Of a stretch of DNA of 64,000 nucleotides, positions 16,820 through 25,665 are shown one piece after another. A program made the translations under genes and the position numbers. Within the stretch, counting starts at the first letter, position 1, and the number at the start of each line of letters is the position of its first letter. The notes under the pieces are model-generated. The model searched no databases, was not told where the DNA came from, and saw only the letters and a program-made list of their open reading frames with translations. Source of the DNA: Hanstruepera marina (GTDB taxonomy: Bacteria > Bacteroidota > Bacteroidia > Flavobacteriales > Flavobacteriaceae); assembly GCF_019880635.1 (NCBI RefSeq), contig NZ_JAINVX010000001.1:186001-250000 (forward strand). Direction: 5' to 3'.

Positions 16820-17680
16820 TTAATCTAATATAGAAACTAAATCATTAAGCCTTTCTTTCCAATCACTGATTCTTAAATTTAGACATTTTATTGTTTTTTC
16901 CTTATCTAAAACACTGTATGAGGGCCTTTTAGCCTTAACGGGGTATGCGTCTGAAGGTATTGGTTTTACTTGGCATTCTGACTTAATTTCTTGAATAATA
17001 GCTTTTGCAAACTCGAACCAACTAATACTCCCAGAATTACTGAAATGATAAATGCCAAACTTTTGTGGATCGCTTTTAATAATTTCAAGAATAGCTTGAG
17101 CCAAATCAAGAGCATAGGTTGGACATCCTACCTGATCGTCAACAACAGTAATTTTATTTGTTTCTTTTGATAGACGCAACATAGTCTTTACAAAATTGTT
17201 TCCAAATTCAGAATACACCCAAGAGGTTCTAATAATGTAGTATTTATCTAGAATATCTTGTGCAAATTTCTCTCCCAGAAGCTTTGAGGCACCATAAACG
17301 TTTATTGGGTTAACAGCGTCGGTTTCTATATAAGGTTCTTTTTTTAATCCATCAAAAACAAAGTCTGTTGAAACATGAACTAGTATTGTGTTATGCTCCT
17401 TACAATTTATGGCTAAAAGCCTAACTGACTCGGCATTAATTAAAAAAGCTTTTTCTTCTTCTTCTTCAGCTTTATCAACGGCTGTATAGGCTGCGCAATT
17501 TATACAATAATCGAAAGTGTTTTCTTTAAAAAAAACTTCTAATTCTTTTTCTTTTGTGATATCCAGTAAATCTTTGTTGGCAAATACAAAGTCTAGGTTA
17601 TATTTATTTTCTTCAACTAGTTTTTGAATGCTTTTACCTAACTGACCATCAGATCCAGTAACCAATATCTTTTTATTCAT
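16820..17680 (-). CDS. rfbD: dTDP-4-dehydrorhamnose reductase
   Basis: A 286-residue RmlD-type reductase. The cofactor loop is GSDGQLGKSI (residues 8-17), with VHVSTDFVFDG and the catalytic YGASKLLGE, and TSWVYSEFGNNFVKTM typical of the family. It carries out the last step to dTDP-L-rhamnose. It overlaps rfbC by 8 bp and is the last gene of the unit before the 104-bp gap holding the gmd promoter. Confidence 0.97.
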   Translation of the reverse strand: MNKKILVTGSDGQLGKSIQKLVEENKYNLDFVFANKDLLDITKEKELEVFFKENTFDYCINCAAYTAVDKAEEEEEKAFLINAESVRLLAINCKEHNTILVHVSTDFVFDGLKKEPYIETDAVNPINVYGASKLLGEKFAQDILDKYYIIRTSWVYSEFGNNFVKTMLRLSKETNKITVVDDQVGCPTYALDLAQAILEIIKSDPQKFGIYHFSNSGSISWFEFAKAIIQEIKSECQVKPIPSDAYPVKAKRPSYSVLDKEKTIKCLNLRISDWKERLNDLVSILD

Positions 17681-18221
17681 TTAAAAATGATTCTAGTGAT
17701 GGTAATACTTTATCTTTTTCAGACAGCAGTAATTGATCTTCGGGTAACTGCCAGTTAATATTTAAGCTCGTATCGTTGTAAATTATACCTCCTTCTGATT
17801 CTTTGTTGTAAAAATTATCACATTTATAAGCAAAAAGTGCAATTTCACTTAAAACAACAAATCCATGGGCAAATCCACGGGGAACAAAAAACTGTTTCTT
17901 GTTCTCACCTGATAATTCTACCGCTTCATATTGCCCAAAAGTTTGAGAATTTGGTCTTAAATCTACAGCTACGTCCAAAACCTGTCCTTTAATAACACGG
18001 ACAAGTTTAGCTTGAGCGTGTTTGCCTTTTTGAAAGTGTAACCCTCTTAATACACCTTTTGAAGAATATGTTTCATTATCTTGAACAAAATTAACGTTAA
18101 ACCCCGTTTTGTAATGGAATGTTTTTAGATTAAAGGTTTCAAAAAAATAACCGCGTGCATCTTCATGAACTTTTGGTTCAATAATAAAACAGTCTTTTAA
18201 TTTTGTTTCTACTACGTTCAT
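17673..18221 (-). CDS. rfbC: dTDP-4-dehydrorhamnose 3,5-epimerase
   Basis: A 182-residue cupin-fold epimerase. Family motifs are [31 protein letters not shown] (with the catalytic histidine in GLHFQ), [16 protein letters not shown] and [11 protein letters not shown]. It inverts C3 and C5 of dTDP-4-keto-6-deoxyglucose. It overlaps rfbA by 4 bp (ATGA) and rfbD by 8 bp. Confidence 0.98.
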   Translation of the reverse strand: MNVVETKLKDCFIIEPKVHEDARGYFFETFNLKTFHYKTGFNVNFVQDNETYSSKGVLRGLHFQKGKHAQAKLVRVIKGQVLDVAVDLRPNSQTFGQYEAVELSGENKKQFFVPRGFAHGFVVLSEIALFAYKCDNFYNKESEGGIIYNDTSLNINWQLPEDQLLLSEKDKVLPSLESFLNE

Positions 18222-19087
18222 TTTTTATTGTTAAGCATTCCTAAAAGATTCTTACCATAACCACTTTTTAATAAGGGTTTAGCCAGGTCAATAAACTGCT
18301 CTTCTGTTATATACCCCATTTCGTAAGCTGCTGCTTCTATTGATCCGATCTTTAAACCTTGGCGCTCTTCAATAACCTCAACAAATTGCGCCGCCTGCAT
18401 TAAAGAGTTAAATGTTCCTGTATCTAACCAGGCCGTTCCTCGATCTAGAATGCTTACACTTAAGTTTCCTTGGTTTAGATAAACTTTATTAACATCTGTA
18501 ATCTCTAATTCACCTCTATGGCTTGGCTTAATGTTTTTGGCAATTTCAACAACAGAATTATCATAAAAATAAATGCCAGGTACCGCGAAGTTTGATTTTG
18601 GGTTTTGAGGTTTTTCTTCAATTGAAATAACTTGTCCATTTTCATCAAAATCTACAACTCCATATCGTTCTGGGTCTTGAACTCTGTAAGCATATATAAT
18701 ACCTCCAACAGGATTGTTATTGCTTTGCAAAAGGGATGATAACCCTGAACCATAAAAAATGTTGTCTCCTAAAATTAGAGCTACTTTATCATCTTTAATA
18801 AAATCTGCTCCAATTATAAACGCTTCGGCCAAGCCATTTGGTTCTTCTTGTATGGCATACTCAAACCTACAGCCAAATTTTTGCCCATCTCCCAACAAGT
18901 GTTTAAATAGCGGTAAATCTTTTGGTGTCGAAATAATTAGTATTTCATGAATACCTGCATACATTAAAGTAGAAAGCGGATAGTATATCATGGGCTTGTC
19001 ATACACAGGCATGAGCTGCTTGCTCACTGACAAAGTTAATGGATGTAACCGGGTTCCCGATCCTCCCGCAAGAATAATTCCTTTCAT
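18218..19087 (-). CDS. rfbA: Glucose-1-phosphate thymidylyltransferase
   Basis: A 289-residue nucleotidyltransferase that forms dTDP-glucose. The N-terminal [18 protein letters not shown] is the signature motif; [13 protein letters not shown] and [20 protein letters not shown] follow in the usual order. Length fits RmlA. The start lies 3 bp from the rfbB stop and the end overlaps rfbC by 4 bp. Confidence 0.98.
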   Translation of the reverse strand: MKGIILAGGSGTRLHPLTLSVSKQLMPVYDKPMIYYPLSTLMYAGIHEILIISTPKDLPLFKHLLGDGQKFGCRFEYAIQEEPNGLAEAFIIGADFIKDDKVALILGDNIFYGSGLSSLLQSNNNPVGGIIYAYRVQDPERYGVVDFDENGQVISIEEKPQNPKSNFAVPGIYFYDNSVVEIAKNIKPSHRGELEITDVNKVYLNQGNLSVSILDRGTAWLDTGTFNSLMQAAQFVEVIEERQGLKIGSIEAAAYEMGYITEEQFIDLAKPLLKSGYGKNLLGMLNNKK

Positions 19088-19090
19088 GTT

Positions 19091-20143
19091 TTAACTATAT
19101 TGCTTTTGATAATATTCTTGATAAGTACCACTAGTTACATTTTGTAGCCATTCTTCGTTATCTAAATACCAATCTATTGTTCTTGATAACCCTTCTTCAA
19201 ATGTTACAGAGGGTTTCCAACCTAGTTCATTTTTAATTTTTCTTGCATCTATGGCATATCTCAAATCGTGACCTGGTCTGTCTTTTACATAGGTTATTAA
19301 TGCTTCCGAAGCCCCTGTTTCTTGATTTAATTTTTTATCCATTTGCTCACAAAGAAGTTTAACTAAATCTATGTTTTTCCACTCATTAAACCCACCAATG
19401 TTATAAGTTTCTGCATTTTCTCCTTTGTGAAATACTAAATCTATTGCTCTGGCATGATCAATAACATATAACCAATCTCTAGTATAATTCCCATCACCAT
19501 AGACAGGCAATGGTTTTTTATTTAGTATGTTGTTTATAAATAGTGGAATTAGTTTTTCTGGAAATTGATTTTGACCATAGTTGTTTGAGCAATTTGTGAT
19601 AACATATGGAATTTTATATGTTTCTCCATAAGCTCTTACAAAATGGTCTGAACTGGCTTTTGAGGCGGAATAAGGTGAGTTTGGATCGTAAGGAGTGGTT
19701 TCAGTAAAAAGTCCTTCTTCTCCCAATGTACCATAAACCTCATCTGTACTAATATGATAAAAACGTTTTCCTGAAAAATTGCCTTCCCACGTTTTCTTAA
19801 AAGCATTAAGTAAGTTCATTGTCCCAATAACATTTGTTTTTACAAAAGCCAATGGATCTTTTATTGAACGATCAACATGCGATTCTGCTGCTAAATGAAT
19901 GACTCCTTCAAACCTGTGCTCTTCAAAAAGAGAATTAATAACCTTTTCATTTACAATGTCAGCTTTTATAAATGTGTAATTAGGTTTCTCTTGAATGTCT
20001 TTTAAGTTTTCTAAATTACCTGCATATGTTAAGGCATCTAAATTAAAAATATGGGAGTTAGGGTATTTTTCAACAAATAACCTTACTACATGAGATCCAA
20101 TAAATCCTGCCCCTCCTGTAATTAGGATTTTTTTATGACTCAT
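19091..20143 (-). CDS. rfbB: dTDP-glucose 4,6-dehydratase
   Basis: A 350-residue dehydratase. NAD-binding motif GGAGFIGSHVVRLF near the N-terminus; HLAAESHVDRSI; ISTDEVYGTLGEEG; catalytic YSASKASSDH; NCSNNYGQNQFPEKLIP. I chose the ATG at 20143 (MSHKKILITGG) because family members start just before this strand; an in-frame ATG at 20155 adds four residues. Either start lies inside the 3' end of the Wzz-like gene. It makes dTDP-4-keto-6-deoxyglucose for rfbC and rfbD. Confidence 0.97.
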   Translation of the reverse strand: MSHKKILITGGAGFIGSHVVRLFVEKYPNSHIFNLDALTYAGNLENLKDIQEKPNYTFIKADIVNEKVINSLFEEHRFEGVIHLAAESHVDRSIKDPLAFVKTNVIGTMNLLNAFKKTWEGNFSGKRFYHISTDEVYGTLGEEGLFTETTPYDPNSPYSASKASSDHFVRAYGETYKIPYVITNCSNNYGQNQFPEKLIPLFINNILNKKPLPVYGDGNYTRDWLYVIDHARAIDLVFHKGENAETYNIGGFNEWKNIDLVKLLCEQMDKKLNQETGASEALITYVKDRPGHDLRYAIDARKIKNELGWKPSVTFEEGLSRTIDWYLDNEEWLQNVTSGTYQEYYQKQYS

Positions 20144-21200
20144 AGTCTTTAGCATACTGAACTATCTTGTTAGTTAAATAAATCAGGCATAATAATACAA
20201 ACGCAAGGATTGGAAACATTAGCATATACTTTTGATACCATTCTTCATGTTTTGTTCCAACTTCTTGAAAGCCAGAAATAACATCAAAAACCACATCCTC
20301 ATCAACTTTCTTTTCATCTAGGCTTTTTAATTCATTTCTTAATTCAATTTCTTTATTTAACAACTCATACTCTCTTGTATTACTCTTATCATTACTTAAA
20401 GAAAAGCCTTCACCTCCTAGGGTGATTTCTGTTGGTTTGGATTTAGATTCCTCCTCTAAAACCCTAATATATATTTTTTGAAGTGAATCTACTTGCGATA
20501 ATTGTTCTAGAATATTTTTTTTCTGAATAGTGATCAACGAATCTCTTTTTTTCATCTTTTTAGATGAATATTTATTAGAAAATGAATTACTTAATCCCTC
20601 TTCAATATCCTTGAAAATATTATTTTTAATTGAAAACACGCTTATTTGAAATAAATCTCCGCTGTAAATACTTCTATTTTCTACATAGTCTTCAAAGCTA
20701 ATTTCTTGAGCTCGAACACTATCAATAGATTTAATAAAATTATCATATTGGACAATTTTGTCATTTTCAGTTTCAGGTCCGGACTCAACTTCAAACGCAA
20801 TTATTTCCTTTGCCTCTTCTAAATCAATATCAAAAACCTCGGCAAGGGATTCATAATTACCATTGCCAATAAGCGCATTGTAATAACCAATTTTATTTAT
20901 AAGCTCATATTTAGAATCAAAATAAGGTCTAACTAACATTGAAGACGTGTAAACATTAGGGCTATATTTCTGTAGGGCAAACCCTATCACTGCGGCCAAA
21001 ACAATAGTTGCAAGAATTATTTTAAAATTATCTATAATTGCTTTTATAGCATAAATGACAATAGAAAAAATAGATCTAAATACATCTTTAATAAAATTGA
21101 ATAGGTTATTAAATGCTCTTCCAATAAAATTAAAAATAACCACTAAATCTATTTCTTCTGAATTATTGATGTTTTCGTTTTTATTGATGCTTTTGCTCAT
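20133..21200 (-). CDS. Wzz-like polysaccharide co-polymerase / chain-length protein
   Basis: A 355-residue protein with the topology of polysaccharide co-polymerases: an amphipathic N-terminal stretch, a first membrane helix near residues 60-80 (IILATIVLAAVIGFALQKY), a long extracytoplasmic part with coiled-coil regions (about 210-315), and a second helix near 326-345. YTSSMLVRPYFDSKYELI after the first helix is a typical position for the Wzz domain. There is no C-terminal tyrosine-kinase domain. Placed between the 563-residue NP-I-like gene (8 bp) and rfbB (overlap), it probably governs glycan length. Family assignment is by topology and context. Confidence 0.65.
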   Translation of the reverse strand: MSKSINKNENINNSEEIDLVVIFNFIGRAFNNLFNFIKDVFRSIFSIVIYAIKAIIDNFKIILATIVLAAVIGFALQKYSPNVYTSSMLVRPYFDSKYELINKIGYYNALIGNGNYESLAEVFDIDLEEAKEIIAFEVESGPETENDKIVQYDNFIKSIDSVRAQEISFEDYVENRSIYSGDLFQISVFSIKNNIFKDIEEGLSNSFSNKYSSKKMKKRDSLITIQKKNILEQLSQVDSLQKIYIRVLEEESKSKPTEITLGGEGFSLSNDKSNTREYELLNKEIELRNELKSLDEKKVDEDVVFDVISGFQEVGTKHEEWYQKYMLMFPILAFVLLCLIYLTNKIVQYAKDYES

Positions 21201-21208
21201 AATAGTTG

Positions 21209-22900
21209 TTAGTTATTGAATATTTGTTGCAATATTTTTCTAGTTATTAAATAGGTAGGTTTTACTCCTGATGTTCCCAATCCGCCTGATGCCAAAGTAC
21301 TTCCGGTTTCCAGTGGGTTGTCGCTTGCATAATATGCGTAACGGACTTTCACGTTTGGGTTTATTGTTTTTCTAACTCTTGATGCTGCCTGAACAGCTTT
21401 TTGGTAATGTGCGCCTTCCATTTCCAAACCAATAACATTCCAGGTTGAATTATGGAAAAACTTTAAAATATCTTTATTCTGTAATGAAGTTCCTAAAACC
21501 GTAATCATGGTACCTTCAAAAACATCAACTCCATTTCCTTCTAAATCTGATTTACAGAGTTCGTTTTCAAATGGATAATTGTCAGCTGTGCCTTCAAAAA
21601 TATGAGCGGAAGGAATCATAATATCACCCTTGCCCCCTTCTAAAATACCAGCCTTACCCATTATGGAAATTGACTCTACATTTAAACACGTGCGTTCTCC
21701 TTGTATTGAAAACGGCTTAAGCAACTCATCTATAGTCTCATAAGCTTGCTCTCCAAAGGCATAATCCATAACAAATATAATAGGGCTTTTTGAAGGCTTT
21801 GCTTGCCCTTCTAGCCCTAAATCACACAAAGAAATATCTAATTGTTCAGTATCAAAAATTTGAACATCTATATTGGTTCCTGATGTGTCTTGAATATATA
21901 TCATGCCTTTTTGCAACGCTTCTTTTGTCACTTTATTGCGCAATGCTTCATTTTCTTTTTTGCTCAATTCCTCATAAACTTGAAAAATTGATTTTTTAGA
22001 TAACATACTCTTTAAAGCGGTAGGCGCAAACAGAGTATTCATTACACTGTGCATGTTGGCACTAATAATATGTATTGGCCGCTCTAAAAGGCCTTTTTTC
22101 TGTAATATGCTCTTTATGTTGTCTGACCAGATTTCACCATGAATATGATGCCCAAGTCGCTCTCGTAAAACCGGACTAAATGTTACGGTTCGTTTATTGT
22201 TGTTTATAACTTCTTCTATAGCTAATTTTCCTAACCAATAAACCAAATGAAGTAAGCGTTCTGGTTGATTTGGAGTTTTAAAATGTCCATAAACTGAACT
22301 TAACTCATTAAATGTCCTGCCCAAAATGTTTGCTGTATGCGTAATAGCAACTTCTCGTTCGTTTTGGGTTAATTTCTTTTTGGTTAAAACAGCTTCCTCT
22401 AATTTTATCCAATCGCGAGTTGTATTGCCTTTTTCATCAATTAATACGCGTTTTGAAATTTTATGTGACTCTACAAACAGGAAGGTTAAATGTGTTAAAA
22501 TATCATATATCTCTGATCGTCCACGAGTGATTTCAATATTCATTTGTTCCTCATCTATACGGTAGCAATTACGCCTCCTCTTTGGTGGGATAATTGGTTT
22601 AAAATGAGAGTTGGCATAACCTTCATCACTAGTGAGGTTAATAAAGCGGCATTCTTCTATGCCTTGTGGCAACCTGTCAATCACATAAAGTAACCCATCC
22701 AATTCTGCTTTTTCATCACCTATGGAACCATAAATTTCTGGGCGCAATAATAATAAGGCTTCGCGAAGTGTTTCTCCTGAGACTCCCATGGGCTTGTAAA
22801 AGCCTCGATTAAATAAGTGTCTCATAGTAATATACATTCTTTCAATCGCATTCGAGCTCTCTTGAGCTCTTGTTCTCGCATGATGTTTTTTACTACTCAT
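21209..22900 (-). CDS. Conserved protein with a nucleoside-phosphorylase/AMP-nucleosidase-like C-terminal domain
   Basis: A 563-residue protein, conserved in Bacteroidota (I believe DUF6909, not certain). The N-terminal 270 residues are alpha-helical with no known motif. The C-terminal part reads like the NP-I fold: ISIMGKAGILEGGKGDIMIP corresponds to the GtAG..vGD strand-loop, GTMITVLGTS to the following strand, GLEMEGAHYQKAV to the ribose-binding ME motif, and YYASDNPLETG to the base-binding Asp segment of AMP nucleosidase. A soluble nucleotide or nucleoside hydrolase/phosphorylase is plausible. It is the first gene of the rhamnose unit; a TATCTTTG box lies 18 bp upstream of its ATG. Confidence 0.7.
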   Translation of the reverse strand: MSSKKHHARTRAQESSNAIERMYITMRHLFNRGFYKPMGVSGETLREALLLLRPEIYGSIGDEKAELDGLLYVIDRLPQGIEECRFINLTSDEGYANSHFKPIIPPKRRRNCYRIDEEQMNIEITRGRSEIYDILTHLTFLFVESHKISKRVLIDEKGNTTRDWIKLEEAVLTKKKLTQNEREVAITHTANILGRTFNELSSVYGHFKTPNQPERLLHLVYWLGKLAIEEVINNNKRTVTFSPVLRERLGHHIHGEIWSDNIKSILQKKGLLERPIHIISANMHSVMNTLFAPTALKSMLSKKSIFQVYEELSKKENEALRNKVTKEALQKGMIYIQDTSGTNIDVQIFDTEQLDISLCDLGLEGQAKPSKSPIIFVMDYAFGEQAYETIDELLKPFSIQGERTCLNVESISIMGKAGILEGGKGDIMIPSAHIFEGTADNYPFENELCKSDLEGNGVDVFEGTMITVLGTSLQNKDILKFFHNSTWNVIGLEMEGAHYQKAVQAASRVRKTINPNVKVRYAYYASDNPLETGSTLASGGLGTSGVKPTYLITRKILQQIFNN

Positions 22901-22917
22901 ATATTAAATTTGGACTC

Positions 22918-22925
22918 CAAAGATA
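22918..22925 (-). promoter_or_regulatory. -7 box upstream of the polysaccharide gene cluster
   Basis: On the minus strand TATCTTTG matches TAnnTTTG exactly and lies in the 28-bp gap between the end of the GH3-like gene and the ATG at 22900. The best upstream TTG (22938-22940) is only 12 bp away, which is short, so the -33 part is weak. If used, transcription would begin only about 10 nt before the start codon. Confidence 0.45.
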
Positions 22926-22928
22926 CTA

Positions 22929-24431
22929 TTATTTAGTCAATTTTAAATCGTTTAGCGCATCAGCTATTTTACGATCATTTGATAGTCTTGGTAATTTATT
23001 TTGTCCTCCTAATTTCCCTATAGACTTCATGTATTCTTGAAAACCATTTTTCTTCACTTTAGTAATAACCAATGGTCTTAATACTTGCCCATTAATCAAA
23101 TCAAAATAATAGGTGTTTTGACGCTGTAGCGATTCGTCTATTTGTTTTGAAATTTCTGATAAATCATCTACTTCAGCCTCAAATTCTATAAACCATTCAT
23201 GATAGGGTAATCCGTTTGATGGATTTATTTGTGGCGCAACTGTAAACTCTGAAACCTGAACTTTTGAATTCGTTAACCCTTCTTGTAAGGCTTGCTCTAC
23301 TTCTTTTCCAATTACATGTTCGCCAAAAGCAGAAATATAATGTTTAATCCTTCCCGATACAATTACACGATAGGGCTTAATAGAAGTAAATATTACTGTA
23401 TCACCAAGATTATAAGCCCAAAGCCCTGCATTGGTAGAAATAATCATTACATAGTTGATATCTAACTGAACATCTTTAACAGTATATCGTTTAGGGTTAT
23501 CGTTGTAAAAGTCTTCAGCTTTTATAAATTCATAAAAAATACCCGAATTAAGCTGTAGCAACATGCCTTTCTCGCTTTGTTTATCTTGGAAAGCAAAAAA
23601 CCCTTCGCTTGCAGGAAACAGCTCTATGCTATCAACCGGTCTACCAATAAGGTTTTCAAATTTAGAACGATAGGGTTCGTAATTTACGCCTCCGAAAATA
23701 AACAGATTGAAGTTTTTAAAAACATCGCCGACCTTTTTGCCTGTTTTTTCTTGAATCTTTTCAAAATACATTTGAACCCAAGATGGAATTCCAGAAATTA
23801 CCGTCATGTTTTCCGGCAGGGTTTCTTCTACAATAGCATTTACTTTCGTTTCCCAATCTTCAATACAATTTGTATCCCATGAAGGCATCCTGTTTTGTTG
23901 AAGATACTTTGGCACATAATGCGCCACAATACCTGATAGTCTTCCTAATTGGACGCCATTCTTGTTTTCCAGAATGGGGCTACCTTGAAGGAAAATCATT
24001 TTTCCATCTACAAATTTGGCATTACCTGTTTCATGGATGTATAATAGAATGGCATTTCTTGCAGCCTCAACATGAGTTGGCATGCTCTCTTTGGTTATTG
24101 GAATATATTTAGAGCCCGAAGTAGTCCCTGAAGTCTTTGCAAAATAAATAGGCTTGCCTTTCCACAAAATATCTTCTTCGCCTTGGACAACTCTATCAAC
24201 ATAAGGTTTTAAGCCTTCATAATCTCTAACCGGTACACGTTTTATAAAATCGGCATGATTGTTAACGCTTAAAAAATCATGGTCTTTTCCAAATTCTGTG
24301 GCTGCAGCAGTCGATATGAGATCCTGAAATACTTTCTCTTGAGTTTCTACAGGATTATTAACCCAATTTTGAGTTTTTATATAAACCCATTTAGCAAAAA
24401 GCTTTGCTAAAACTGATTTTATTGTAGCCAT
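22929..24431 (-). CDS. GH3 family acyl-adenylate/acyl-amido synthetase-like protein
   Basis: A 500-residue protein of the bacterial branch of the GH3 (auxin-responsive promoter) family. The ATP/AMP phosphate loop is AKTSGTTSGSKYIPITKESM near residues 103-122. ELFPASEGFFAFQD and NAGLWAYNLGDTVIFTSIKPY correspond to the adenylate-binding regions. Plant members link amino acids to acyl acids; the substrate in Bacteroidota is unknown. Its ATG shares a base with the stop of the M23 peptidase gene (TAATG), so the two are coupled, which hints at an envelope-related role. Confidence 0.9.
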   Translation of the reverse strand: MATIKSVLAKLFAKWVYIKTQNWVNNPVETQEKVFQDLISTAAATEFGKDHDFLSVNNHADFIKRVPVRDYEGLKPYVDRVVQGEEDILWKGKPIYFAKTSGTTSGSKYIPITKESMPTHVEAARNAILLYIHETGNAKFVDGKMIFLQGSPILENKNGVQLGRLSGIVAHYVPKYLQQNRMPSWDTNCIEDWETKVNAIVEETLPENMTVISGIPSWVQMYFEKIQEKTGKKVGDVFKNFNLFIFGGVNYEPYRSKFENLIGRPVDSIELFPASEGFFAFQDKQSEKGMLLQLNSGIFYEFIKAEDFYNDNPKRYTVKDVQLDINYVMIISTNAGLWAYNLGDTVIFTSIKPYRVIVSGRIKHYISAFGEHVIGKEVEQALQEGLTNSKVQVSEFTVAPQINPSNGLPYHEWFIEFEAEVDDLSEISKQIDESLQRQNTYYFDLINGQVLRPLVITKVKKNGFQEYMKSIGKLGGQNKLPRLSNDRKIADALNDLKLTK

Positions 24432-25300
24432 TAATTAAAATCTATAAAATTAGTTGGATTAATAGGGTAGCCATCACTCCAAAGCTCAAAATGCAAATGT
24501 GGCCCAGTTGTTAAGTCTCCTGTATTTCCTGTTGTTGCAATAACTTCTCCAGATTTAACCAAATCACCTTGAGTTTTTGTTAATAAACTATTATGCTTAT
24601 AAACCGAAATTAAGCCTTTGCTATGCTCTATAATTATTACATAACCCGCTTCTGTTGTCCATTCCGCAAAAATAACCGTACCATCGGCCGTTGCCTTTAC
24701 TGGTGTTCCTTTTTCGGTTATAATATCTACTGCAAAATGCTTTTCTTTAATATTGTAGTCTTGCGATATGGTTCCGGTTACAGGTGGAAACAATACAAAG
24801 CTTGTGTTTAATTTGGCTGAATCAAACAAGTTGTATTTATCTTCCTTTTTTACTTTTTCACGCAAAAGTGAATCGGCTTTGTTTGGTATTAAATCTTGTT
24901 GATCCACTTCACTTTTTGTGGCTTCAATAATAGAGTCTCGATTAAAGTCTACAGAACTCACTTCACCATAAAGCACCTTTTTGATGGATGAATAGTACTG
25001 CTCGTTAACGGCTATAACCTGCATTAATGAGTCTGTTTTATAATTCAACTCTGTAGCTTGTTTTTTAAGCTCGGTTGATGAGTATCCAGGAATGTATTCC
25101 CGTAGCGAGGTAAAAGCAATGAGAATAATCGTAGCCACAACCAAAAAAATTGACGATAACGAGATTAACACAAAAACGTTAAGTCGAGTTAATCTGAATG
25201 ACAGGCGCTCCTCAAAAGTATCTTCGTTTAGTATAACCAAACGGTATTTATTGAGTAGTTTTTTTGTGAATTTTTTTGGTTTTTTCTTTTTGTCGCTCAT
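24431..25300 (-). CDS. M23 family metallopeptidase, membrane-anchored
   Basis: A 289-residue LytM-type peptidase. A cytoplasmic basic N-terminus leads to one membrane helix (about 41-64), then a coiled-coil-like periplasmic region and the M23 domain (about 180-285). Zinc ligands and catalytic residues are present: H188 and D192 in HFAVD, and HLHFE at 268-272. It should cut peptidoglycan cross-bridges or regulate other hydrolases. A weak candidate promoter, CAAAATTA on the plus strand at 25309-25316, lies just upstream, in the divergent gap shared with tatA. Confidence 0.95.
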   Translation of the reverse strand: MSDKKKKPKKFTKKLLNKYRLVILNEDTFEERLSFRLTRLNVFVLISLSSIFLVVATIILIAFTSLREYIPGYSSTELKKQATELNYKTDSLMQVIAVNEQYYSSIKKVLYGEVSSVDFNRDSIIEATKSEVDQQDLIPNKADSLLREKVKKEDKYNLFDSAKLNTSFVLFPPVTGTISQDYNIKEKHFAVDIITEKGTPVKATADGTVIFAEWTTEAGYVIIIEHSKGLISVYKHNSLLTKTQGDLVKSGEVIATTGNTGDLTTGPHLHFELWSDGYPINPTNFIDFN

Positions 25301-25391
25301 GTTGCAAACAAAATTAATTAAAAATAAATCATAAGCCTGCCAACTTCATACTAAAGTTCCTGAATAAACGATTATATTAAACTTTAATTAT

Positions 25392-25399
25392 TAACTTTG
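25392..25399 (+). promoter_or_regulatory. -7 box upstream of tatA
   Basis: TAACTTTG matches TAnnTTTG exactly and ends 19 bp before the tatA ATG. I see no clear TTG at the -33 distance. The 118-bp gap is shared with the divergent M23 peptidase gene. Confidence 0.45.
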
Positions 25400-25418
25400 T
25401 AGCCTAAATTTTTATAAA

Positions 25419-25595
25419 ATGAGTTTATATATTTTACCATTAGCAATCGGACCTTGGCAAATTGCCCTTATTGTTGTTATTGTGCTATTGTTATTTGGCG
25501 GAAAAAAAATACCTGAATTAATGCGTGGTTTAGGTAGCGGAATTAAGGAATTTAAAGACGCCAGTAAAGATGAAGAAAAAGATAAAAAGGAGTAG
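25419..25595 (+). CDS. tatA: Twin-arginine translocase subunit TatA/TatE
   Basis: A short gene of 58 codons. The protein starts [20 protein letters not shown] and has one membrane helix ending in [17 protein letters not shown], the diagnostic TatA hinge and FGxxKIPEL motif, then an amphipathic helix and a charged tail ending DEEKDKKE. TatA forms the pore that exports folded proteins. It is the only plus-strand gene among minus-strand neighbours, has its own -7 box and ends at a strong terminator. No tatC is in the window. Confidence 0.95.
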   Translation: MSLYILPLAIGPWQIALIVVIVLLLFGGKKIPELMRGLGSGIKEFKDASKDEEKDKKE

Positions 25596-25610
25596 AATAT
25601 CTCCTTTAAT

Positions 25611-25646
25611 AAAATAAAAACCCAACTAGTCTAGTTGGGTTTTTTT
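25611..25646. terminator. Bidirectional terminator between tatA and the DUF4837 gene
   Basis: The stem CCCAACTA / TAGTTGGG (25621-25639, 3-nt loop) is flanked by an A-rich run on the left and seven T on the right. It can therefore end transcription of tatA on the plus strand and of the DUF4837 gene on the minus strand. Confidence 0.9.
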
Positions 25647-25665
25647 ATGGTTTTAATTGTTTTTT

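Noticed and set aside
21687-21692. CACGTG core as another parS
   Set aside because: Flanking bases (AAA on the left, CGTT on the right) do not match the parS arms.
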